In this document: one piece after another, positions 11,950 through 23,425 of the stretch
Position numbering within the stretch: the first letter of the stretch is position 1
Layout of the letters: every line of letters begins with the position of its first letter
Assembly (NCBI GenBank): GCA_035610835.1
Contig: CM069447.1
Span: forward strand, 62,715,060 to 62,779,059
DNA: 64,000 nucleotides
Origin: Ophiura sarsii
Taxonomy: Eukaryota > Echinodermata > Ophiuroidea > Amphilepidida > Ophiuridae
Direction of reading: 5' to 3'
Program-made: the position numbers and the translations under genes
The notes under the pieces: generated by a model
Told to the model about the DNA's origin: nothing
The model's database searches: none
The model's input: only the letters and a program-made list of their open reading frames with translations

Positions 11950-12615
11950 TAGGCGAGGTCTCCATAACGGATGGCAACATTTTGCACGTGGTTCAATAAG
12001 AGTGTGATCCCATAGATAACCCCACGCACAACCATCTACAATGGGTTTGAAACCACAGTATACTAAGCTTCTGAAATGTCAATTTAAAGGATTTTCAGTC
12101 CATCAATTGAGGACCCTAGATCTAAAAGGGGTTAAGTCACAATCTTGTGAAATTGTAGTTAAGTATCAGTTTCTGCTACAAGGAGGATCTCTGCACCCTC
12201 TGTTCAAATGTTACAGTTAAGTCATGTGTTAAAGCTATGTAAGAGTCCATGGGAGGTACAACCCGAGTGGGTCAAGTCCACACATGGACACAATGAAACC
12301 CATTTTTTGCCATTTTTCTCAATGTGACTTAATCCCCTTTTAGATCTAGGGTCCTCAATTTGTGAAGCATATTTCTTTTCAAAAGTTTGCCAGCATTGCA
12401 ACCTTAGTACCAACCCCTTCTTTTGAGTGTTATAGTACGCTGGTAATCTTCCTAGCTGATGATACTTGTTTAGGCGCGGTTTCGAATCCGGATGACAATA
12501 TTTTGCGCGCGGTTCAATAAGAGTATAATAACCATAGGCCTACACAACAAAATTGGTGATTTCACAGACAACCCCACGGCCCGCGCACAACCTTCCACAG
12601 TGGGGTTTTTTTTTA
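11950..12615. repeat. Direct and inverted repeat cluster
   Basis: Segments near 11955-12055 and 12473-12610 are direct repeats sharing GTTCAATAAGAGT and ACCCCAC. Between them, 12100-12143 and 12320-12362 form an inverted pair of about 40 bases around GAGGACCCTAGATCTAAAAG. No coding frame is credible. Confidence 0.65.
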
Positions 12616-12949
12616 AACCAGAAATCTATAAAGCAATAAGCTGATAGATCAATAATACGATAATATCTGCAAATGTTAAATCTATTAAGCAACCAGCTGA
12701 TCGATCAATAATAAGCTAATATCTGAAATGTTAACACGTGGCTGTACATGATTGCAGTAAATACTTGAACAAGTGCTTACCACAAGATAGGTTAATGTTG
12801 GTAATTAGCCCTGACAACAGTTGCATCCAATGATTCAAAAAATATTTTTCAGTAATTCCATACGCAACTTTATTACAACCCACACACAACCCACACAATT
12901 AAATTTTGCACCACGTTCAAGATCTTGTCATCCGATATAGATACGTGGC

Positions 12950-13215
12950 CATACGTCGCTATTCTTTCAAAACCGTGTATGTTTTTCTGGCCCTTCAGCA
13001 TGTATAAAGTAAAACTGCAAACGGTTATGCATAGGAAGAGTTGCTTTATACATGTTCCGGGGCAAGAAAACTTACAAGGTTTTGATAGATGTGATTTTGT
13101 CACTTAAAAATGTTTAGAGCAGATCGCCTAAAGGTCAAACATAGGAAGTATTACTTTATACATGCTGAAGGGCTGGATGGAGATACAAGGTTTTGAAAGA
13201 ATAGCGACGCATATT
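12950..13215. repeat. Inverted repeat, arms about 60 bases
   Basis: TCGCTATTCTTTCAAAACC at about 12955 is matched by its reverse complement near 13190, and CCCTTCAGCATGTATAAAG near 12990 by its reverse complement near 13155. It is probably a small foldback element. Confidence 0.65.
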
Positions 13216-13274
13216 CGCCTAAGCTAAGAAAGAGGACAGGATGGTGGTGGTGCAATTTAATCAAGACTTGAATT

Positions 13275-13482
13275 TTAACCATCGGATCACTACCTGCCTG
13301 CATAGCAGTATTTTATGATTGGTTCATAGAGATATATATGAAAACCAATTAAAATACGGCTTCGAAAGAATTTCACTCCGATATTTTTCAGTGAAGCATT
13401 TTTTCAAACAATAGCTCTGATTGGTGGGACAGATGATGTATCCATCTATCTGACCAATCATCATGTAGCTTTGAAGGGTTAA
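13275..13482. mobile_element. Second TTAA-type miniature family, copy 1
   Basis: It is bounded by TTAACC and GGTTAA and carries subterminal TGATTGGTT and ACCAATCATC motifs in inverted order. Its interior resembles the element at 25917-26121, which has better-preserved ends. It is about 208 bases and non-coding. Confidence 0.6.
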
Positions 13483-13727
13483 TGGATAAGCACTGGTGAA
13501 TGTACTTTATGTTCACTAGAACATTCAAACTTGAAGTCCATACATGCGTTATAAATCAAAGCGCGTAATTGTCTACTTCTAGATGTAAATTACTTTAATA
13601 CATGATGGAGCTCAATTTGGCGTAAAAGTGGCGCGAAGGAGGACGACATTTTTGCCGGTCAGTCGACGGATCAATATTAACTCTTTCAGTGATGAACCAG
13701 TGAAGATGTTCAAAATGTGACTATCTT

Positions 13728-13977
13728 TTAACTACTTTCAACGCGACAGGCAATTGCAGACGATGCAAAAAGTTCACAAAATGTTTCAAAAATGTCAAAA
13801 TAATTTAGTTTCATTGCGATATTTCGAATCGCCACAAGAACTGATTGACATATTGTACAAACATGCCTAGTATTGTCTCAGTAATTATAGTGATAGGCTT
13901 TAAGAGTTGGGACAATTTTCTGAAAAGAACTATTTGCATATGGTATTCGACCAATCGCCGCGTGGAAAGTGTTTTAA
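13728..13977 (-). mobile_element. TTAA-type miniature element, copy 4, inverted
   Basis: It is the reverse orientation of the copies at 1925 and 3317: the strong end CGCCGCGTGGAAAGTG lies at the right, and the left end has drifted. TTAA is present at both borders. It directly abuts the next element at 13978. Confidence 0.75.
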
Positions 13978-14315
13978 TTAAAGGTATATTATGTGATCTT
14001 TCCATGGAACGCCCTCAACATCGAAAAAAAAATTGAAAGCAGATTTTCTTGCAGATTTACATTTCTGATCATAAATCGTACATACATTCCAAGTTACAGG
14101 GCGATACGATTCTTAATTACTTATTTTCACTTATTTTCACTCTAAATTCACTCTAAAACCATGATTTTGAGGTAATTAGGAATCGTATCGCTCTGTAACT
14201 TGAAATGTATGTACGATTTATGATCAGAAATGTAAATCTGCAAAAAAATCTACTTTCTAAAATAAATCATGAATAGAGGGCGCTCCCTGGAAAAGGTCAC
14301 ATAATATGCCTTTAA
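13978..14315. mobile_element. 338-base foldback miniature element
   Basis: The left end TTAAAGGTATATTATGTGAT and the right end AAGGTCACATAATATGCC...TTAA are inverted matches, and the arms stay complementary inward to about 14140/14165 (for example TCATAAATCGTACATACATT and its complement). TTAA lies at both borders. It sits head to tail against the copy-4 element. Confidence 0.75.
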
Positions 14316-14785
14316 GACTGAATGAATAAGCTAATTAGTTGTTACTATTTGTTATTGTTCCATCCTTTGTTTAGTAGTCGTAAACATTACCGTAACGGAT
14401 GTCTCTATCTTAACTATCAAGAAATGTATTAAGCTTGGCTATAGATGGAGTGGCAGCAATGTTTATCAACAAAAGCAACTTTCGAAAGGACTGGACTGTC
14501 GATACATGCTTGAGGGAACAGCATATGACCACAACACTGTCCACTATGCCTTATCGGCATTTATAATGCTTTTAGCGCGAGTTTTAAAAGCACGGGTCCT
14601 AAACAAAACGGGATGCGCGCGCACGCACACCGGGCAAAGAACGATGGCAACTGCCGACCAAATGCCCGGTATGACGTCACATGTCACCCATCTATATTCC
14701 AGCTTATCGCGATTAGGGTTGTTGCAACGGTATCTTTTTGGCTGTCTTGTCCTGTATTAAAGCAAAGACCAGCGTTCTATGTGTT

Positions 14786-15036
14786 TTAACACTTTCCACG
14801 CGGCTATTATTTTACCATACACAAAACAGATTTTTTTTTTTAGAAACCTTTCACAATTTTCAACGTCTATCTCAAGGATTACTGACCCGATACTAGGCAT
14901 GGTTGTACTTATTCCAATGCATTTCTCAAGATGATTCCAAATATGGTAGTGACATTCCATGATTTTGATATTTTTTAAACATTTTGTGAAATTTTGGAAT
15001 GTCGTCTGCAGCCGCCTGCCGCGTGGAAAGTGTTAA
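14786..15036 (+). mobile_element. TTAA-type miniature element, copy 5
   Basis: It begins TTAACACTTTCCACGCGG and ends CCGCGTGGAAAGTGTTAA, 251 bases, same orientation as copies 1 and 2. It is one of the best preserved copies. Confidence 0.82.
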
Positions 15037-16245
15037 TTCAACGTTGACGTGATGGGTAGGGAATAAAGAAGTGTTTAAGGATATCCCACAATGCATTGCG
15101 GGAGAACCAGCCAACTGAGGCTTTTTCACATGATGCATATGTGAAGCTCTTAAGTTTTAGAAATAAGAAAAAGGAACACTGAGAACTAATTCATAAATTA
15201 ATGTAAACTGGAATCTTAAGAGCTCCAACGATAAATGCACTGTGATGCCATGATTCTGTGTATATGTCTATGGGAACCGACACGAATTGGAGACCAGATT
15301 AAGGGCATTTTGCAAAAACGCAATGCATTGTGGTGGTGTCTTTAACATTTTCTTTTGGTAGGGAATGTCCCGAGCACGGGGTCCCAATAAAAAGCAAAAG
15401 AAACGAAAATAACTTACGTTGTTGGTGTCTACTTTGAATTTAACCCTCACTCCGTGTCTCCTCTCATTTTATAAGACCGGCTATTATTCTCGACGGACCT
15501 CAAATTAGTTTAGGGTTTGGTTGTTTACCCCATAGACGTACCGTCTATGTTTACCCACAGGCGCGCATTGGTTCACATTATACATGCCGGTCTCAGTAGA
15601 CTACAATCTTGGGGAAAAGTCCTTGGAACGCTTTACATGTTTGAACATTATGTGTGCATGGATTCTTTTTCTTCTGATCTTTAAATGATGTTGATTTTGT
15701 TAAGAGCCGAAGAGGACATCGCAAACAACATTTTTCACTTCCCCACACCCCATCAATTAATGTTGAGACACCTTGAATAACTGCTAAAGACATTGACACA
15801 TGCCAGATTCGCTGCACCATGAGCTGGGTCATTAGGTGTATTGACTTTTCGCCCGTTGGTTTTTATTGACATAAATCCTTATAGACAACAATTTACAAAG
15901 GAAGTGGGAGGAGTAGTTTTTTTGACATATGTCACCTTTTTCGGCCCCTAAAGTGAGAATCGATGACCTCGATTATGGTGCGTGGTTTGTGCCATGCATT
16001 TCTCAACATTGCACGGGGAGAGGGGTTGTTAACATTCGGTAAGCGTTCCAAGACCTTTTTTCCAGGATTGTAGGTTATGAGCATTGGATATGAGTAAAAT
16101 AACTCTGTACTCGTTTATTCGTGGAGAAATAAATAGTGGATTGAGATCGCTAGAATTATGTTGGGATTTCATACTGGAAGTATTGATGGTCAATTGCTTT
16201 CTCTAACATTATATTTTCTGTCTTTATCCTTTCTTGAATTAAAAG

Positions 16246-17592
16246 GCTAGTTTGGAAAGATGGACGCTGAAGATAAATTCGCGGGAAGAACGAGAACATG
16301 TACTTACTCGATCCGAGGTTCTAACGGGTCTGTACCGGCTTGCGGTGCCCTGTGTATCATGTCATGGACATGCGGTGCGCACCGCCGCGACACGGATGGT
16401 TCGATTCGTGCTGGAGGAACGTCTAAGAGTAGAAGAGGAGGCTGAGGATGATGAGGATGATGATATCCATCTACGTGTCAGCAAGCGGGACAGCAAAGGT
16501 TCGCACACTAGTAGTGGATTTGAAGAAGGCAGGAGCTCAAGCGGGGATCGCCGATTTGTTGAAAGGTGTAAAAGCGACGATTCTAGGGTTAATGTTATAC
16601 ATAGAGACAGGCCCGGTGGACGGAGCTTAAAGTGGTACGGTCGGCCAGCGTCCGTAGCGGTGGATAGTTTATTAGGCAGTAGGATTGACGGGTATAACAC
16701 CGGAAGTGCAAATTGTACCGAAAGATCGTCTGCTTCTGGTTGGGAACGAGAAGTCGAACAAAGATTGCAGAGTTTGAAACATCGTCTACTCACGTCAGAC
16801 GGTGTCGGACGCGGAATAAAGCGAGTGGGGTCGAGCTGTAAAAAGCGCAGCAGTCGACGGGGACGATTCTCTCGGCGACGTTGTGACGCTTTTGAGCGTG
16901 AAACAACACTTGTAAACGTCCGTCTCGCGCTGCGATTACTGGCTTCTTTAGATATCACGCTTCTTCTTGATTGTTTGAAAAACATCACTAAAAGCATAGG
17001 TAAACATGACAACTCCTCTGAGAGGAACCTTTCTGCAGCATCACCGACTGGACGCCATTTGAATAGATCTTTAGACAACGTTTACGAGACACCATCCCCT
17101 ACTGATGAAACCCCGGGGGTTACGCAAAGTGACAATGTAGTCCAACATGCGCAGATCCCAGGGGTAACGCCGCCGAGTGCCAATCTAGTCCATCAATCAA
17201 AGACTCAAGGAGTTGAAGTGAATTCAAGTATAGTCCATCAAGGATGGACCTCGGGGGTAACGCAGAGAAGTAACTTAACCCAACGAGCGCAGACCACGGG
17301 GTCGACGCAGAGTATACATCTAGTCCATCAAACAGGGACCCCAGTTGTTACAACACAGGGTGCAAATGTAGTCCATCACGCAGGGACCCCAGCTGTTACG
17401 CAGAGTGCACATTTAGTCAATCAAGCAGGGACCCTGGGAGTTATTCAGAGTACCAAGCTTGCCTATGAGGCCCAGATGTTATCCGCCAGAGCTCTGTTGA
17501 CAATTTCTAGTCTACCGACCACACGGCGAGCCCTGATGCGCCCAGAATACCTTTGGCGTCTATTAGGAGTCATGGAACCTCACAATGATAAG
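16246..17592 (+). CDS. Exon 4: low-complexity and repeat region of PTB-ankyrin gene
   Basis: The acceptor TTGAATTAAAAG ends at 16245 and phase 0 fits exon 3. The start ASLERWTLKINSREEREHVL leads into a helical segment with LTGLYRLAVPCV and MVRFVLEERL. An acidic run (EEEAEDDEDDD) lies near 16435-16465, then serine/arginine-rich sequence. From about 17095 to 17480 come about seven degenerate 17-residue repeats around the pattern TQSxxLVHQAGTPxV. The exon ends with helical ALLTISSLPTTRRALMRPEY. I place the donor at AAG|GTTAGA (17592/17593) because it gives phase 0 into exon 5. If unspliced, the frame reads on to a stop at 17650-17652, which could be an alternative C-terminus. Confidence 0.65.
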
Positions 17593-17739
17593 GTTAGAGT
17601 AGAGCACAGATATAAAACTAGATCCGGTCCGGACGCCATTTTGTTTGTATAACAATGATGTAAAGATTCTGGGCAATATATTTCGTACCGGATCTAATTT
17701 TAATATTTTGTATCTATGGAGTATTATAGCTGTCGAGAA

Positions 17740-17945
17740 CCACTGTTGTGGCGACTCAAGTCAATTATTATACTTGGACTATAAAGTCAGCATTTTGATG
17801 ACTTGACACTCGAGTCACTAAGAGAAATCGGCCTGCCCTGACTTGTTCCTCGGTTTCGAAACTGTTTAAAAGACTTCGCTTGACTTGACTTGAGTCACTT
17901 ACCTAAAAGACTTAACTTAACTCGAGTCACTTTGACGTTATAAAT
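17740..17945. repeat. Degenerate GACTTGAGTCACT repeat
   Basis: Imperfect copies of GACTTGAGTCACT and GACTCGAGTCA recur in both orientations. A similar stretch lies at 43545-43680, so this is a dispersed repeat family. It is in intron 4. Confidence 0.55.
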
Positions 17946-18674
17946 TTTTTTTTTTAAACCCGGGCTATTCAATCAAGCAAAGCTTTCTAGTGAACTAATT
18001 CCTGGTGACTAATGCCTCAGAAATATAGAACCCCATCCTTCCTCTTCCCTCCCTCCCCTTCCCTAACCAAACTACAATTGCCCCCAAATGTTATATTTTG
18101 ATATCAAGTATTATGCTTGGAATACGTGACAAAAACAAACCGTTATAGATTTGACCTTCTTCATGTTATTTCACAACTACTTAGATATAGGTTATGCATT
18201 TTAGGTATCTTTATTTTCTCAATTATCTGAGAGTGCATTACGTCTAGTGGTTAGATAATATTCAACCCGAGTCACGTGGTGAGAGCCGAGGGCGGGAATC
18301 AAGTAGGTCATTATTGTTTTCATAAAAAGTGTAAAATGTTTGATTTAGTGACGTTTAATATCTGGGGAGTGTAGGATAATCATGTATGCCTTGTGTTAGC
18401 GTAGACTGAGTACGTACAGTCCCTCTTGTGTCTGCAGCAGCAGCAGGTGTATTGGCCCGTTATAAAACTTTTATGTGAATGAAATACGGCAAAAATTATT
18501 ACTCAGACTGTGTATTGAAGATACCATACAAGCAATCAGCATTAGACAGCACATGAAGCATTTTATTGTTTTCAGCTATAGACAAGACATCATACATACG
18601 TGTAATTACTATCAATAACATATTATTTTGATCAGAAGTATACATTAGATGTGATATAATATATATGCATTAAT

Positions 18675-18966
18675 GGAAATACCCACATGACTATCAACCC
18701 GGGGTTGACGATCATGTGTGTCGCAGCCCTATTAATAATATTGTGTGTACTGATCATAATAGTAGTATTGCTTTATTCCGTAATAATAAGAGGGATTAAA
18801 ATTTATATGCCTTACAATGCAGAGGTCCATGTAACGATTCCCACTAGGACCACTTTTTCAGCTGATTTATTTCCTTTTGTAAAAGTTAGGGTTAGAAATA
18901 TTATAAGTCCACAAAGTGTGTAGTTCCTACCTAGTCAACCTCGGGTGGAAAGTCATGTGTATTTCC
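18675..18966. repeat. Inverted repeat beside the hairpin array
   Basis: GGAAATACCCACATGACT at 18675 is matched in inverted form near 18966 (AGTCATGTGTATTTCC), followed inward by AACCCGGGGTTGAC and GTCAACCTCGGGT. A 78-codon frame between them (18687-18923) has a hydrophobic stretch but no recognised domain; I do not call it a gene. Confidence 0.55.
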
Positions 18967-18989
18967 ATCGCTGCATATATGTATACAAT

Positions 18990-20610
18990 ATACTATTGCT
19001 ATCATCAGTAGATAGCATACAAACATGTAAATGCTATTATTAACAATAGATAGTATACATAATATGTATCTTATCAGTGACAGATAGCATATAAATGCAC
19101 AGGTGTAATTGCTATCAGCTCTAGATAGTATTACATATGTGATAGCTGTCATCAGTAGAGAGCATACGGACATGTATAATTGCTATCATCAATATAAAAT
19201 TATGCAATAACTATATCAATATCAATACAATATGCAATTGCTATGATCAGTAGATAGCATGTATGCAATTGCTATGATCAGTAGATAGCATGTATGCAAT
19301 TGCTATGATCAGTAGATAGCATGTATGCAATTGCTATGATCAGTAGATAGCATGTATGCAATTGCTATCATCAGTAGATAGCATGTATGCAATTGCTATC
19401 ATCAGTAGATAGCATGTATGCAATTGCTATGATCAGTAGATAGCATGTATGCAATTGCTATCATCAGTAGATAGCATGTATGCAATTGCTATCATCAGTA
19501 GATAGCATGTATGCAATTGCTATGATCAGTAGATAGCATGTATGCAATTGCTATGATCAGTAGATAGCATGTATGCAATTGCTATCATCAGTAGATAGCA
19601 TGTATGCAATTGCTATCATCAGTAGATAGCATGTATGCAATTGCTATCATCAGTAGATAGCATGTATGTAATTGCTATCATCAGTAGATAGCATATTAAC
19701 GTGTAATTGCTATCAGCAGTAATTGCTATCATCAGTATAAAGCATATACACAAACATGTAAATGCTGTCAGGAGCTCGTAATACAAACGTGTTATTGCTA
19801 TCATCAGTAGATAGCATAGGAAATATGCAATTGCTCAGTAGATAGCATGTACAATATGCAATTGCTATCATCAGTAGGTAGCATATTAACGTGTAATTGC
19901 TATCAGCAGTAGATAGCATACAAACGTGCAATTGCTATCATCGGTAGAAAGCATATAACAAACATGTACTTGCTATCAGGAGTTAGACATATACCGGTAT
20001 AAATGTGAAAATGCTATCATCAGTAGATAGTATACGGATATATAATTGCTATCATCAGTAGATAGCATATAATATGCAATTGCTACAGCATGTAGATAAT
20101 AGCTTATTAATGTGTAATTGCTATCAGCAGTAGATAGCATTTTAACGTGTAATTGCTATCAGCAGTAGATAGCATACAAACATATAATTGCTATCATCGG
20201 TAGAAAGCATTATAACAAATATGTAATTGCTATCAGGAGTTAGGCATATACCGGTATTAATACAAAGTATAATGTGAAATTGCTATCATCAGTAGATAGT
20301 ATACGAATAATATAATTATATAATTGCTATCAGCAGTAGATAGCATATACAAACGTATAATTGCTATCATCGGTAGAAAGCATATAACAAACATGTAATT
20401 GCTATCAGGAGTTAGGCCTATACCGGTATTAATACAAAGTATAATGTGAAATTGCTATCATCAGTAGATAGTATACGAATATATAATTGCTATCATCAGT
20501 AGATAGTATACGAATATATAATTGCTATCATCAGTAGATAGCATTTAATATGCAATTGCTACCATCAGTAGATAGCATGTACAATTGCTATCAGTATGAA
20601 GATAATAGCA
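18990..20610. repeat. Hairpin satellite array 1
   Basis: The core TGCTATCATCAGTAGATAGC recurs throughout and folds as a hairpin: a 7-base stem TGCTATC/GATAGCA with the loop ATCAGTA. From about 19235 to 19690 the units are regular, with a 31-base period and about 14 copies. On either side the same hairpin recurs at irregular spacing with varied linkers and with loop variants (ATCAGCAGT, GGAGTTA). The array lies in intron 4 of the PTB-ankyrin gene. It has no coding role that I can see. Confidence 0.9.
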
Positions 20611-20615
20611 TACAG

Positions 20616-22100
20616 AGGGAGTAATATGTGCAGACATTTCTCAGATTGTTTATTCCGCCGGAGAGGCTGTCTCGTACGCTTTCCAAAGAATTTTAGTTGG
20701 TTAAAAAATTGGTTGAGAAAAACATGTATTATGCTCATTTAGATCCAAGTGTACATTTTAAAAACCTAACAAGATTTGGGATATTTCTATAACAAGCTCT
20801 TTTGAATTTCTCTATTGAATAATGGCGCACACTCTAATCCGATCAGAACAAAAGCCCGATTTTATCTTTACTCTGCTGAATTCACGAAGTAATGACATTG
20901 TTTTGTCATTATTTTGCATTTAATGTATGAGAATAATATCTGAGCAAATTTGTCTTAATTAGCTATTGTGTCGCATGCACGTTTTCACTTATTCATAAAT
21001 ACCATGCGTCATTGAGTACAATTATACTCAATATTTGGTTCGGTTTCAAAAATGCAGTAACTTCACCAAAAAAGTCATAACTGGATAACGGTACTATATG
21101 AAGACGTGTGCGCAAGAAGTCCATTTTTGGCCAAATTGAGTTAAACATGGTTTTGGGCAGCTTTAGGGTCAAGAAACATGGAAATATTACTGATTTTCAA
21201 ATTTGACACTTTTAAACTTGTTTATCAGGGGGGGTCCAATTTAGCACTGTCAGCAATGTGAGTGCAAGAAGAATGTAAGTCCACCCATTATGGTGTTTCT
21301 AAAACATGAACTAAAGTAAATTATCAACGTTACTGCACAAAACAATGTTGGTTGTTTGCACTTAAAAGTCAAAATATAATAATTCATTAAATTCCCACTA
21401 TAGTCAACAACTTAAATGGATATGTCGTTTTATCATAAACTATGTTTTATGCTATACGAGAGTCTGGAAACACTGCTGGTATCTCCACAAAATCGAGCCA
21501 ATTTTCCTGTTTGTCTTCACTATCAGTGTCCATGGTAAAAAATGGGGCTAATTCACCCTCACATTCTTCAGTTTTCACTGAATTACATTATATTATTTGA
21601 TAGAAATGTAATTTCAATAAATGTAAGTATTACTTGTTCAAGGCTTGAATTATTTTTTTGCAAGATTTGTTATGAATTGGTAATGTAAAACACTCTGTAC
21701 AAATCCTATGGCGCCAATGTGAGCGCAAGAAGTGCGTAAGTCCAAAATCAATAAATTGATTAATATTGATCAATAAACAATGTAAGTACTAATATTGTGC
21801 AGAATATAAATCTCAGATACATAACCTAAATACTCACCAAGTAACAGCCAAATTGAACTTTTATGTTGATTCTTACAATATTTTGTAAACTTTAAATGCC
21901 TGTATCTCAAAATGTCAAATATGGACTTACGCACTTCTTGCGCTCACATCTTCATATGCAATATTGTGATTCTGTTTGCTGATAACAGTAAATTAAATGC
22001 AGCTATTGATTCAAGCATTGGTTGCCTTCATATTTTGGTATAGTGACATATTTTAAATATTTATTTTACTTTGAGTACAGGGTTTTTAACTCTACCTGTA
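20616..22100 (+). other. Intron 4 sequence, no gene
   Basis: AT-rich intronic sequence. The only notable structure is the set of GCAAGAAGT...AAGTCCA motifs, listed next. Confidence 0.5.
21717..21949. repeat. Perfect 28-base inverted repeat pair
   Basis: The 28 bases at 21717-21744 (starting ATGTGAGCGCAAGAAGTGCG) are exactly reverse-complemented at 21922-21949. Partial copies of the motif lie near 21104 and 21256. This may be the terminal repeat of a 233-base miniature element, but no target duplication is clear. Confidence 0.7.
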
Positions 22101-22104
22101 TAAA

Positions 22105-22180
22105 CCTGTAATTGCTATCAGCAGTAGATAGCAAAGAAACGTGTAATTGCTATCATTAGAAAGCATATAACATACATACT
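22105..22180. repeat. Stray hairpin-satellite copies
   Basis: Two copies of the TTGCTATC...GATAGC hairpin, one with a changed loop and one missing part of its loop, lie directly beside the SINE at 22185. Confidence 0.7.
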
Positions 22181-22184
22181 ACAT

Positions 22185-22490
22185 ACTGTTATAAATACAC
22201 AGCGCCCTACCTTGGGCATTAACGGTACAGTGTTCCTGAGACCTAGGGACATGAGTTGTTTGTGTACACACAGACCGGGATGATCCCCTACTCTTTACGA
22301 AAGAGTCTGTGACCTTTAACGTGCTCGGATTTTTGCTCTTCTGATGCACGAGACCACCATTTCTAACCACTTGAGAGGCAATTGGGACTATAAGTACATT
22401 GCCTAAGGATACAAACATGTTGGCCGTAGCGGGGTTCGAACTCACAACCTTTGTATCGTGAGACCTGCGATCTATCCGCTACAAACATAT
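22185..22490 (-). mobile_element. tRNA-derived SINE, minus strand
   Basis: On the minus strand a tRNA-like head runs from about 22485 to 22422. Its B box GAGTTCGAACCCC lies at 22431-22443 and an A-box-like TAGCGGATAGATCGC near 22467-22481. Downstream come a body with TTAGGCAATGTAC and CACGTTAAAGGTC, then a tail with GGCGCTGTGTATTTATAA near 22190. The order tRNA head, body, short AT-rich tail fits a pol III-transcribed SINE of the sort common in marine invertebrates. An 88-codon open frame inside it is chance. It is inserted among hairpin-satellite copies. Confidence 0.72.
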
Positions 22491-22559
22491 TGCTATATAT
22501 CAGGAGTTAGGCCTAGATGTAATACAAACAAGTAATTTCTGTTAGTAGTAGCCTATAGC

Positions 22560-22680
22560 ATACAAACACAAACGTGCAATTGCTATCATCAGTAGATAGC
22601 ATGTAAATATGCAATTGCTATCAGCAGTATATAGCATACAAGCGTGTAAAGGCTATCATCAGTAGAAAGCACATTGCTAT
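22560..22680. repeat. Stray hairpin-satellite copies
   Basis: Three copies of the GCTATC...GATAGC hairpin, with variable linkers, resume after the SINE. Confidence 0.7.
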
Positions 22681-22874
22681 GACAATTGAACAGGTATTTG
22701 ATTAAAAGTTATAGACATTAATACCAATCAAAACTATCGTATACACGTCTGAAGAAGGTATTTTTATCGTGACCATGATCAAAACTGATGTGATGAGTGA
22801 TGCAAAATTCCTTTCGACTTTGCGTCAATAACCGGCAGTTGGTGAAGGTTCGACATTTTCAGTTTAATTGTGTA

Positions 22875-23215
22875 GTAACGTTAGGCATTCGACATTATCT
22901 GTTTAATTGTGTCGTAAAGTTAGGTATTTCTCTAAGCATGATAAGCACCGATGTGATCAATGTGTCAGTAAAGTTAGGCATGAACTTAGGTAATTCTGTT
23001 TTGATTGTTACCAGTCATACTATCATAAAGTTAGGGATTTAAAACTATTCCATCAAAACTGTCATTTGACAATGATTATAAAGTTAGGCATTTCATTCAA
23101 ACATTATCGACGACGGACGGCGAGCAGCTCAAATCCTCATATAGCGAGAGAAAAAAGTTAGGCAATGTGTCGATACACCAATCAAACTGTCACTGTTAAA
23201 TTAAAAAGTTAGGCA
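22875..23215. repeat. Interspersed AAAGTTAGGCAWT motif series
   Basis: Seven copies of AAAGTTAGGCATT or close variants occur near 22878, 22917, 22971, 23028, 23081, 23155 and 23206, all on the plus strand, spaced about 40-75 bases apart. The sequences between them are mostly unrelated, so this is not a simple tandem repeat. It ends about 210 bases before exon 5. Confidence 0.7.
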
Positions 23216-23425
23216 ATTCTATAATGATATGCCAGGCAACCTGTAATACGGACTGCGTTTAGCAACACAAAAATCAACAACTTGTCGTGCCATTGGCCTA
23301 TTGGTAGGTAATTTAAAAACTTCACTGTAGTTTTTGGTAAGAAAATGAGAAGTCCAAGAAGCTTGAACACATGTTTTAAGCTCACTTATTAACTAATCAT
23401 TTTATCCTGTTTTTTCTTTCAACAG

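Larger units (their letters stand above)
11622..16245 (+). other. Intron 3, dense in miniature elements
   Basis: It lies between exons 3 and 4, phase 0. It contains the repeats listed separately between 11950 and 15036. From 15037 to 16245 I see no gene or clear repeat. Confidence 0.55.

Noticed and set aside
18687..18923. 78-codon frame with a hydrophobic segment
   Set aside because: It lies inside an inverted repeat beside the satellite, has no recognised domain and no splice or start context that supports it.
22179..22445. 88-codon minus-strand frame
   Set aside because: It lies wholly inside the tRNA-derived SINE.
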